NCBI GenBank assembly: GCA_947440715.1
Contig: CANETI010000194.1
Coordinates: forward strand, 1 to 5,415
Source: Planctomycetota bacterium
Lineage (GTDB): Bacteria > Planctomycetota > UBA11346
DNA length: 5,415 nt
Direction: 5' to 3'
The notes under the pieces are model-generated. The model did no database searches. It worked only from the letters and a program-made list of their open reading frames with translations, and was not told the origin of the DNA. This document shows positions 1 to 4,982 of the stretch, piece after piece (positions within the stretch are counted from its first letter, which is position 1; each line of letters begins with the position of its first letter). A program made the position numbers and the translations under genes.

Positions 1-294
1 GCGCGGTTGCAAATCTTTAATCAAGACATTTTCTAACAGCAATGCTTCGACTTCACTGTCCGTCTCTATGGTTTGAATATCGGCAACTTCCTGGACCAAA
101 CGCAGGGTTTTTGCTGGATGTCCGTCACGACTTTGAAAATAATTTGCTACTCGTTTTCGTAAATTTTTTGCCTTACCGACGTAAATTTCGTTTCCCGCTG
201 CATCTTTATAAATGTAGCAGCCTGGGCCTGTACTTAATTGAGCAACGAGCATTGCGATACGTTCGCCGTCGCGTTCGACACGAGCTTCAGGCAT
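1..294 (-). CDS. uvrC: UvrC, excinuclease ABC subunit C, N-terminal part (runs off left edge)
   Basis: UvrC is the nuclease of UvrABC nucleotide excision repair; it cuts on both sides of a lesion that UvrA/UvrB have marked, and its N-terminal GIY-YIG domain makes the 3' cut. Only 98 codons lie in the window, out of about 600 usual for the family, and they cover this domain. The translation shows GPGCYIYKDAAG (residues 23-34), IYVGKAKNLRKRV (37-49) and TDSEVEALLLEN (78-89). Tyr27, Tyr38, Lys41, Arg48, Tyr52 and Glu88 line up with the active-site residues I recall for Thermotoga UvrC; the expected Asn falls just past the edge. The usual GVY is GCY here, a mild change. The ATG at 294-292 is the best start: an in-frame ATG at codon 15 sits very close to the domain and has no ribosome site. 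The gene follows the lipoprotein stop by 14 bases, with only a weak GGGA upstream, so it is probably co-transcribed and partly dependent on upstream translation. Confidence 0.95.
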   Translation of the reverse strand, partial: MPEARVERDGERIAMLVAQLSTGPGCYIYKDAAGNEIYVGKAKNLRKRVANYFQSRDGHPAKTLRLVQEVADIQTIETDSEVEALLLENVLIKDLQPR

Positions 295-308
295 GAACCA
301 GCGTCCCG

Positions 309-971
309 TTACTGAATCGCGACTGCTGATTTATTAGCTGTCCACCATTCACGCCAAACTTTATGCAAAGTAATTTTATGCTGTTCATGCCAAGCTGCCC
401 ATAATTTCTCGTCCGCGTCTAAGGCTAAATCATCGGCGGCACGCACCGGAATCGGCGGCAAACCGTTAGCGGCAGGCGAACCAGCAGTGGGGATGACCGA
501 ATGCTTGGTCAGTTCGCGTAATAAATAATTTGCATTGAGCCCAACGAGGGGCTGAGGATCTTCCAAAGCACCCAGCAACGTTTCAATACACGCGCGCGTG
601 CCGATCCCTTTTAGTACTTCCACTGCACCAACGCGAACGCCCCAATCGTCATCGCTGGCTAATGCTTCGCTAATGGCTGTCTCAATAGTTGATCCACGCG
701 CAATTAAATCATCAATGGCTTTGTGATAAATCACGACATTGTCGGCGTTACTCAAATCTTTCCCTGCTGCCAATTTTTTAATGCTGGCGAGCATAACCGC
801 GCGAGCATCGTCTTGATGTTTATCGCCTGAGGTATCAAACGCCGCCGTGCGCTCCTCACCGCAGCCGCTCAGCACAAAGAGCGCCACCACTATTGCGCAA
901 GCCGATAAACAGGCATCACGCCAGATCGATAGTAAACTCGACTCTTTCAAAAAGATTACGACACGAGCCAT
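309..971 (-). CDS. Putative lipoprotein with HEAT-like repeats
   Basis: This is a 220-residue protein of unknown function. The N-terminus has a positively charged start, a hydrophobic stretch (about residues 22-35) and a lipobox LSGC with the lipidated cysteine at 37, so it should be exported and membrane anchored; residues 38-60 are a polar linker. Residues about 85-157 form alpha-helical HEAT-like units, seen in VRVGAVEVLKGIGTRACIE (112-130) and LLGALEDPQPLVGLNANYLL (132-151). The C-terminus (188-212) is rich in Trp and has a WREWW motif, a pattern I remember from HEAT-repeat proteins of planctomycetes and relatives. HEAT repeats usually bind proteins; no catalytic motif is visible. The frame stays open upstream to 1157, but that overlaps the kinase gene and would bury the signal peptide. 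ATG 971 has GGGAGG five bases upstream and puts the signal peptide at the N-terminus. It lies between the lipid kinase and uvrC, probably in one transcript. Confidence 0.75.
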   Translation of the reverse strand: MARVVIFLKESSLLSIWRDACLSACAIVVALFVLSGCGEERTAAFDTSGDKHQDDARAVMLASIKKLAAGKDLSNADNVVIYHKAIDDLIARGSTIETAISEALASDDDWGVRVGAVEVLKGIGTRACIETLLGALEDPQPLVGLNANYLLRELTKHSVIPTAGSPAANGLPPIPVRAADDLALDADEKLWAAWHEQHKITLHKVWREWWTANKSAVAIQ

Positions 972-976
972 GAATG

Positions 977-982
977 CCTCCC
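977..982 (-). promoter_or_regulatory. Ribosome binding site of the HEAT lipoprotein
   Basis: On the minus strand this reads GGGAGG and ends five bases before the ATG at 971. It is the strongest ribosome site on this strand and decides the start in favour of the short form with an N-terminal signal peptide, against upstream starts (for example the ATG at 1058) that overlap the kinase gene. Confidence 0.7.
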
Positions 983-1044
983 ACCACAAAGGAACAAACC
1001 TAACGCCGCCCCAACCCAGTTGAGATCGGCGCGCACAAGTTCCT

Positions 1045-1959
1045 TCATGGCGATCCATGCGCAACCAACACGCTGATGCGCCCAGCGTGCTGTATGTGAT
1101 AAACTCCCGGCTCTGCGATGAACGGCTCACCATCAATTTGCATGGGCAATGCCGCACCCACGCTGAAACGCACCTCAGCTACGCGCTGCAAGAGTCGAGG
1201 TCGACGCAAACGCGCAGCCACCAATCCGAGCGTTAAGCCATGGCCGAGGGCAACCGCCTCCAATAACCCATCATCTCGCCGACCATCTGCAGCCAAGACC
1301 ACTCCACCCGCATAACTGGTAATGTTGGCAAAAACGACGGCATGCGCCCAGGTAGGGACGATTAATCCATTAGCAAAGCGAACGTGTTGCCGCAGGAGCA
1401 TCGCTCGCTGCTGCGCCCCCAACCATGCGTACATGCCCTTATTAATCAGCGCACCACGCAGAACCTGCGGATGACGTTGACGGGCGTGATGGAAACGCAG
1501 CGCCACCGCCGCATCGCCCCCGACGCTGCAATAATTGAGGCACAGATGATCTAATTGAGGACCACGCACTTTCCAGCAATCGAGCGGACGAGCGCTCGCC
1601 GAACGTAACTGTTCGAGTAATCCCAGCAGTGTGGAGTCACTCCAAGTGCTCGCGCCCCAACCTAAGCTGCGCGCCAAATCGTTACCCGTACCAAGGGGAA
1701 TTACGCCAATTGGCAGGGATATTCCCGCTAAACGCATGGCCTCGGCCAAGGCGCTGACCGTGCCATCGCCGCCACAGGCTATCCAGGCGCTCGTCGATGC
1801 CTGATGCCGAACCACAATCTGTCGCAGTGGAAGGTCACCTAAGATAAACACGGACTCTACACCGCAGCAGTGCCGCAATGCCGATGCTAATGCTGCGCCT
1901 TGACCACCTCCGCTGCGCGGATTGACGACAAAGCGAATGTTGGCGCTCGACAAAACCAT
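1045..1959 (-). CDS. Diacylglycerol kinase, eukaryote-like catalytic plus accessory domain
   Basis: This 304-residue protein should transfer phosphate from ATP to diacylglycerol, giving phosphatidic acid at the inner face of the membrane. The catalytic domain shows VVNPRSGGGQG (11-21), ACGGDGTV (61-68, the nucleotide-binding GGDGT) and PLGTGNDLARSLGWG (88-102), followed by LDCWKV (126-131). The second half has NYCSVGGDAAVALRFH (142-157), NITSYAGG (212-219), DDGLLEAV (229-236) and MQIDGEPF (273-280). These match the accessory domain of eukaryotic DGKs (NYFSIGVDA.., PSYAGG, QVDGEPW) more closely than bacterial DgkB/YegS/LCB5-type kinases, as far as I can judge from memory. There are no C1 domains, EF hands or membrane segments. 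The frame is open to a GTG at 2016, but that has no ribosome site and would add 19 residues before the glycine-rich loop; ATG 1959 has TAGGA just upstream. It is the first gene of the minus-strand cluster, 73 bases before the lipoprotein. A sphingosine or other lipid kinase remains possible. Confidence 0.88.
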   Translation of the reverse strand: MVLSSANIRFVVNPRSGGGQGAALASALRHCCGVESVFILGDLPLRQIVVRHQASTSAWIACGGDGTVSALAEAMRLAGISLPIGVIPLGTGNDLARSLGWGASTWSDSTLLGLLEQLRSASARPLDCWKVRGPQLDHLCLNYCSVGGDAAVALRFHHARQRHPQVLRGALINKGMYAWLGAQQRAMLLRQHVRFANGLIVPTWAHAVVFANITSYAGGVVLAADGRRDDGLLEAVALGHGLTLGLVAARLRRPRLLQRVAEVRFSVGAALPMQIDGEPFIAEPGVYHIQHAGRISVLVAHGSP

Positions 1960-1967
1960 TATTCCTA
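1960..1967 (-). promoter_or_regulatory. Ribosome binding site of the lipid kinase
   Basis: The minus strand reads TAGGAATA directly before the ATG at 1959. The spacing is short (three bases after AGGA), so this is moderate support, but the alternative GTG at 2016 has no purine-rich site at all. Confidence 0.45.
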
Positions 1968-2099
1968 GCGTGGTGGCGCCCAGAACGTCGCAACTAGACA
2001 CCCAAAGTCGACTCACATCAGTCGCAACACTTTGTTTGAGACCTTCGCTGACCGTGCCCCACAGCCACGGCGCGAACTCCGCATGTTTGTCCTGCGTGG

Positions 2100-2128
2100 T
2101 TGACTGCTTCGACCCCCACGACTATGAA
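2100..2128 (+). promoter_or_regulatory. Candidate sigma70-type promoter of the GTPase/roadblock operon
   Basis: TTGACT (2100-2105) matches five of six bases of the -35 consensus. After exactly 17 bases comes TATGAA (2123-2128), which matches four of six bases of the -10 consensus. Transcription would start near 2135 and leave an untranslated leader of about 105 bases before the GTG at 2242. It is the only good pair I found in the divergent region. The organism's sigma factor preferences are unknown, so this is a prediction from sequence only. Confidence 0.45.
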
Positions 2129-2226
2129 TCTGAGCGTCTAACTCGTTTCTCGACCGAACCCAAGATGCTGTACATCAAACGTGATGCTACACGTCATTGG
2201 CTCTTGCCGAGGACGCCAACAGCGAC

Positions 2227-2232
2227 GAGAGG
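2227..2232 (+). promoter_or_regulatory. Ribosome binding site of the TPR-roadblock gene
   Basis: GAGAGG lies nine bases before the GTG at 2242. It favours that start over the in-frame TTG at 2197, which has no purine-rich sequence upstream. Confidence 0.6.
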
Positions 2233-2241
2233 AATCCCCTA

Positions 2242-3081
2242 GTGGAATCCGAACTGGAGCGTCTACGTAAGAAGGTGGAGAACTTCCCCTCTGCCTCCGC
2301 CTATAATCGGTTAGCCGAATTAGTGCGACTTGGAGGAGATAATCCCGGCGCTGAACAAGTCTGCCGACGTTGTATTAAAGAATTTCCACGCAACGGACAG
2401 GCATATGTCATCTTAGCAGAAATTGAATTGGCCAATGGCCGCAAAGATGAAGCAATTAAAAACCTACTCACCGCGGTTGAACGTGATAATCGCAGCTATG
2501 CCGCTCATCGCATGCTCGCCGACCACTATATAGAAATAGCTCGTCCGCCGCAGGCATTACAGCATTTACGCCAAATCCTGACTTTTAAAATAAACGATCC
2601 GGCGGTGCTCAAAAAAATTGAGCAAATTACTGGAAAACCACCAACCGCTTCCGTCATTCGCCAAGTAACGGGCGGCAGCAATGCCGTCGTCCCAGGGCGT
2701 CCAGCAGAGCCAACACCGCTTGCTAATAAAATAATTCCGGCAGCCGATGGCCTGGCTGGACTGTGCGCCGAAGCTGGCGTTCGTGGCGCATTAATTGCCG
2801 ATGAAAAAGGACGCGTCGTTTCCAGTAAGCGACTCAGCCCAGAACAAGAAGACATACTCGCAGCGCTCGCTGGCGAAATTGCCAAAGCCGCCGAACAGTC
2901 ACTGACTGCCGTGGGGCAAGAACGACTCAGCATGTGGACCATTGTTGCCGAACAGGGCCAAGTGCTGTCCTTCAAACGCGAACAGAGCTTTAGCGTGGTG
3001 ATTTTGGCCGAGCCGGGCGTGCGCCCAGCCATGCTAGAAATCCGCGCTCGCCAAGCGCTCATCGATTTGGGAACGGGCTGA
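2242..3081 (+). CDS. TPR-repeat protein with C-terminal roadblock/LC7 domain
   Basis: This 279-residue soluble protein has no signal peptide or membrane segment. Residues about 17-118 contain three tetratricopeptide units: SASAYNRLAELVRLGGD (17-33), then an A-Y-V-I-L-A-E-I-E-L-A-N-G core (54-66), then AAHRMLADHYIEIARPPQAL (87-106). TPRs are protein-docking scaffolds. A Gly/Pro-containing linker (131-162) leads to a roadblock/LC7 domain (about 165-278) with GVRGALIADEKGRVVSS (179-195), the typical GV.G..(L/I)...G strand-turn pattern. In bacteria roadblock proteins such as MglB bind and regulate Ras-like GTPases, and the GTPase is encoded two genes downstream. I infer that the TPR part recruits a partner and the roadblock part touches the GTPase or another roadblock protein. 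The GTG at 2242 was chosen for its GAGAGG site; a TTG at 2197 would add 15 residues. It is the first gene of the operon, three bases before the next. Confidence 0.85.
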   Translation: MESELERLRKKVENFPSASAYNRLAELVRLGGDNPGAEQVCRRCIKEFPRNGQAYVILAEIELANGRKDEAIKNLLTAVERDNRSYAAHRMLADHYIEIARPPQALQHLRQILTFKINDPAVLKKIEQITGKPPTASVIRQVTGGSNAVVPGRPAEPTPLANKIIPAADGLAGLCAEAGVRGALIADEKGRVVSSKRLSPEQEDILAALAGEIAKAAEQSLTAVGQERLSMWTIVAEQGQVLSFKREQSFSVVILAEPGVRPAMLEIRARQALIDLGTG

Positions 3082-3084
3082 TCT

Positions 3085-3432
3085 ATGCAAGAGATCCTGA
3101 ACCAACTCAATCGCGTGCGTGGCGTCGGCGGCTCTTTGCTGGTTTCTAGCGACGGGCTCCCCATGGCCAGCGCTCTGCGCGAAGGCATTGATGAAGCGCA
3201 ATTAGCGGCCTCTATCGGTAGCGTCATTGAACACAGCCTCAGCCTCGCCACACACATGAAACTCGGTGCGCAAAAGCATCTCCATGTCGCGAGCGACCAA
3301 GGCAGCCTCTTGCTTATGAGCGCAGGAAACGGCTACCTGGTGGTCGTCGTTGACCAGCAAGCAAATCTCACCCTCATGCAGCTGGAAACAAAACCCTTTC
3401 TTGAGCGCATCGCCCAACGGCTCTCTCTCTAA
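3085..3432 (+). CDS. Stand-alone roadblock/LC7 protein (MglB-like)
   Basis: This 115-residue protein consists almost entirely of one roadblock/LC7 domain. The diagnostic pattern is GVGGSLLVSSDGLPMASAL (14-32), followed by a helix with IDEAQLAASIGSVIEHS and strands ending in GYLVVVVDQQANL. Roadblock proteins form homo- or heterodimers; MglB of Myxococcus and Thermus acts as a GTPase-activating protein for MglA, and this is the copy most like a minimal MglB. Whether it is GAP, exchange factor or adaptor here is not decidable from sequence. It begins three bases after the previous stop without a good Shine-Dalgarno site, which suggests translation coupled to the TPR-roadblock gene. It ends in a run of CT dinucleotides, 44 bases before the GTPase gene. 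Confidence 0.87.
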   Translation: MQEILNQLNRVRGVGGSLLVSSDGLPMASALREGIDEAQLAASIGSVIEHSLSLATHMKLGAQKHLHVASDQGSLLLMSAGNGYLVVVVDQQANLTLMQLETKPFLERIAQRLSL

Positions 3433-3476
3433 CATCTCAGTTTTAATCCGACCTCTCTCCAACGAGTCCCACCGCC

Positions 3477-4982
3477 ATGGTTCAAATCAATTTCGGTCAA
3501 CGTGAAGTCAGCTGCAAAGTTGTATTCTATGGCCCAGGTATGTCGGGCAAGACCACCAACTTAGAAATTATTCATAAAAAAGCGCCCAAAGACGCCGTTG
3601 GGGAAATGGTGTCCATTGCGACAGAAACCGATCGCACGCTTTATTTCGACTTTTTGCCGTTAGATTTAGGTACCGTCGCTGGCATGCGCACCAAATTCCA
3701 GCTCTACACGGTGCCTGGTCAAATCTATTATAACGCCACACGTAAGTTAGTTTTACAGGGCGTTGACGGAGTTATTTTCGTTGCCGATTCCAGTCCCGAT
3801 AAAATGGCTGAAAATTTAGAGTCGCTGCAAAATTTGCGCGATAATTTAGCCGAAATGAGCTTAACCACGGACGATATCCCGTTGGTCTTACAATATAATA
3901 AACGCGATCTGCCAAATGCGCTCAGCGTTGCTGATATTAACGCGCAGCTCAACCCCATGGGCGTGCCCGTTTTTGAAGGCGTTGCCCGCGAAGGTAAAGG
4001 CGTGTTCGCAACGCTAAAAGAAATTTCGCGCCTGGTCATCGAAAAACTCAATAAAGAACATGCGCCAGCTTCAAATCGTCGTCGCACCAGCACTTCATTA
4101 ACTCCACCTAACGCGCAACCGCCAATGCCGCCTCCAGGCCAGCCAACGCCTGTACGCCCGGCTCCCGTTGCGCAAATGGTCACGCCCCGCCAACAGCCAG
4201 CACCTCCGGCGCAACCGGCGCAACGACCACAACAGCAACCACCAGCACAACGACCACAACAGCCGCCGCCACAACAAGCGGCTCGCCCAACAGCGCCACC
4301 ACCGCAAGCGTTGCCACCCGCACGTCCACCGATGCCAGCGCAACCAACCCCATCGCGTGGCGTGCCACAAATTCCACAGGCTGCCCAACCCATAGCCAAC
4401 GATCCGCGCGACAAACATTTGGCGAAGGCCAAACCGCCATCGCTGGAAAACGCCAAGCAACAAACAGGCGGCAAGGTTAATTTAGGGGCCACTGACCCCA
4501 GCCTAAAACGCTACCAAGAAGCATCACGCCCTGGTGGCGGTGGCGTAAAGACACTGCTCATTGTGCTGATCGGCCTCATGGTCCTGGTGATTTTAGCCAT
4601 TCTCGCAATCATCTATGTCCCAGCGGTACGCGGCATCCTGCCTCAGGATATTCAACGGCAATTGATGGGATCAAGCGCTGCTCCGGTTGCGAATCCGGTT
4701 ATTCCAACGGCACCTGTTGCGACCCCGGTTACACCCGTCGCGAATCCTGCCGCTCCCATTCCTGATCCAGCACCAACCGCAACTCCAACTCCTGCACCCA
4801 TTCCCGCAGCGGCCATTCCTGCTCCAGAAACGGCTCCCGCCGTACCCGCTCCAGCAGACACAAAACCTGCTGAGCCAAAACCAGTTGAGCCAAAACCTGC
4901 TGATGCCGCAACTGATGCCTCAGTAAAAATACCTACACCGGCCGCGCCTGCTGCCGCTGGGGAGGGCACCAATGGTAAGTGA
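3477..4982 (+). CDS. MglA-like small GTPase fused to a Pro-rich linker, a transmembrane helix and a Pro/Ala-rich tail
   Basis: The 501-residue product starts with a complete Ras-like GTPase (1-195) of the MglA family: P-loop GPGMSGKT (19-26), switch I ETDRTLYFDFLPLDLG (50-65), TVPGQIYYNATRKL (78-91, replacing the usual DxxG), NKRD (141-144) and a G5-like GVA (168-170). Gly21, Thr26, Arg53, Thr54 and Gln82 fall at the same numbers I recall for functionally tested residues of Myxococcus MglA, so the switch should be active. Typical MglA ends near 195. Here a Pro/Gln-rich low-complexity linker (about 207-310), a charged stretch (310-352), a GGGG hinge (353-356) and one strongly hydrophobic helix (about 359-384) follow. 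Basic residues before the helix predict a cytoplasmic GTPase and an external tail of about 118 residues rich in Pro and Ala, with Lys-Pro-Ala-Glu-Pro units near 463-475. The only start is ATG 3477, since an in-frame TAA lies just upstream; MVQINF is the usual family N-terminus. No Shine-Dalgarno is evident. Confidence 0.92.
   Translation: MVQINFGQREVSCKVVFYGPGMSGKTTNLEIIHKKAPKDAVGEMVSIATETDRTLYFDFLPLDLGTVAGMRTKFQLYTVPGQIYYNATRKLVLQGVDGVIFVADSSPDKMAENLESLQNLRDNLAEMSLTTDDIPLVLQYNKRDLPNALSVADINAQLNPMGVPVFEGVAREGKGVFATLKEISRLVIEKLNKEHAPASNRRRTSTSLTPPNAQPPMPPPGQPTPVRPAPVAQMVTPRQQPAPPAQPAQRPQQQPPAQRPQQPPPQQAARPTAPPPQALPPARPPMPAQPTPSRGVPQIPQAAQPIANDPRDKHLAKAKPPSLENAKQQTGGKVNLGATDPSLKRYQEASRPGGGGVKTLLIVLIGLMVLVILAILAIIYVPAVRGILPQDIQRQLMGSSAAPVANPVIPTAPVATPVTPVANPAAPIPDPAPTATPTPAPIPAAAIPAPETAPAVPAPADTKPAEPKPVEPKPADAATDASVKIPTPAAPAAAGEGTNGK
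4221..4263 (+). repeat. Tandem direct repeat in the Pro/Gln linker
   Basis: The 16-base unit CAACGACCACAACAGC occurs at 4221-4236 and 4248-4263, a period of 27 bases (nine codons) that keeps frame. It encodes the repeated Q-R-P-Q-Q motif of the cytoplasmic linker. The near-identity at DNA level suggests duplication by slippage rather than only convergent codon use. Confidence 0.75.
4686..4730 (+). repeat. Imperfect direct repeat in the external tail of the GTPase
   Basis: GTTGCGAATCCGGTT (4686-4700) and GTTGCGACCCCGGTT (4716-4730) differ at two of 15 bases, with a 30-base period in frame. They encode V-A-N-P-V and V-A-T-P-V units of the Pro/Ala-rich tail that follows the membrane helix. Confidence 0.65.
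4861..4903 (+). repeat. Lys-Pro/Glu-Pro repeat in the external tail of the GTPase
   Basis: CAAAACCTGCTGA occurs at 4861-4873 and 4891-4903 (period 30), and TGAGCCAAAACC at 4871-4882 and 4886-4897 (period 15). Together they encode K-P-A-E-P-K-P-V-E-P-K-P-A, a rigid charged proline repeat that resembles the periplasmic spacer of TonB in composition only. Confidence 0.75.
4959..4966 (+). promoter_or_regulatory. Ribosome binding site of the last roadblock gene, inside the GTPase gene
   Basis: GGGGAGGG ends five bases before the ATG at 4972 and lies within the final codons of the GTPase gene. It is the strongest ribosome site in the window and supports the overlapping start. Confidence 0.7.

Larger units (their letters stand above)
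1960..2241. other. Divergent intergenic region
   Basis: These 282 bases separate the two divergent gene clusters and should hold the promoters of both. A convincing promoter candidate is visible only in the rightward direction. I found no comparable -35/-10 pair for the lipid kinase. Two weak five-base inverted repeats occur (ACGTG at 2179-2183 with CACGT at 2190-2194, and CCGTG/CACGG near 2051-2071); neither is strong enough to call an operator or terminator. The open frame crossing 1922-2242 on the plus strand starts inside the kinase gene and its translation resembles no protein family I know, so I do not count it as a gene. Confidence 0.7.

Noticed and set aside
42..296. 84-codon plus-strand open frame at the left edge
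   Set aside because: It is the antisense shadow of uvrC, whose GIY-YIG motifs are unmistakable on the minus strand.
972..1157. 62-codon upstream extension of the HEAT lipoprotein
   Set aside because: It would overlap the end of the lipid kinase gene and place the signal peptide and lipobox in the middle of the protein. The GGGAGG site before ATG 971 explains the start better.
2051..2071. CCGTG/CACGG inverted repeat as a terminator or operator
   Set aside because: The stem is only five base pairs and no T-run follows; the repeat could be chance.
1922..2242. 106-codon plus-strand open frame across the divergent region
   Set aside because: It starts inside the kinase gene on the opposite strand, shows no domain, and the promoter candidate for the operon lies within it.
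2526..3257. 243-codon open frame on the minus strand
   Set aside because: It covers the TPR-roadblock and roadblock genes antisense, has Ser/Pro-rich composition with no recognisable domain, and ends at neither a gene boundary nor a promoter.
3420..3476. CT-rich gap before the GTPase as a terminator or separate promoter
   Set aside because: There is no stem-loop and no plausible -35/-10 pair; only a short CT dinucleotide run is present, which more likely reflects the Leu-Ser-Leu end of the roadblock gene.
3728..4492. 254-codon open frame on the minus strand, rich in Gly and Cys
   Set aside because: It is antisense to the GTPase gene. The Gly/Cys runs are the reverse reading of proline-rich codons, and the true gene has clear family motifs throughout the same stretch.
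4652..4972. 106-codon minus-strand frame of mostly Ala, Gly and Val
   Set aside because: Such composition is the mirror of Pro/Ala codons of the GTPase tail; it has no ribosome site or motif of its own.
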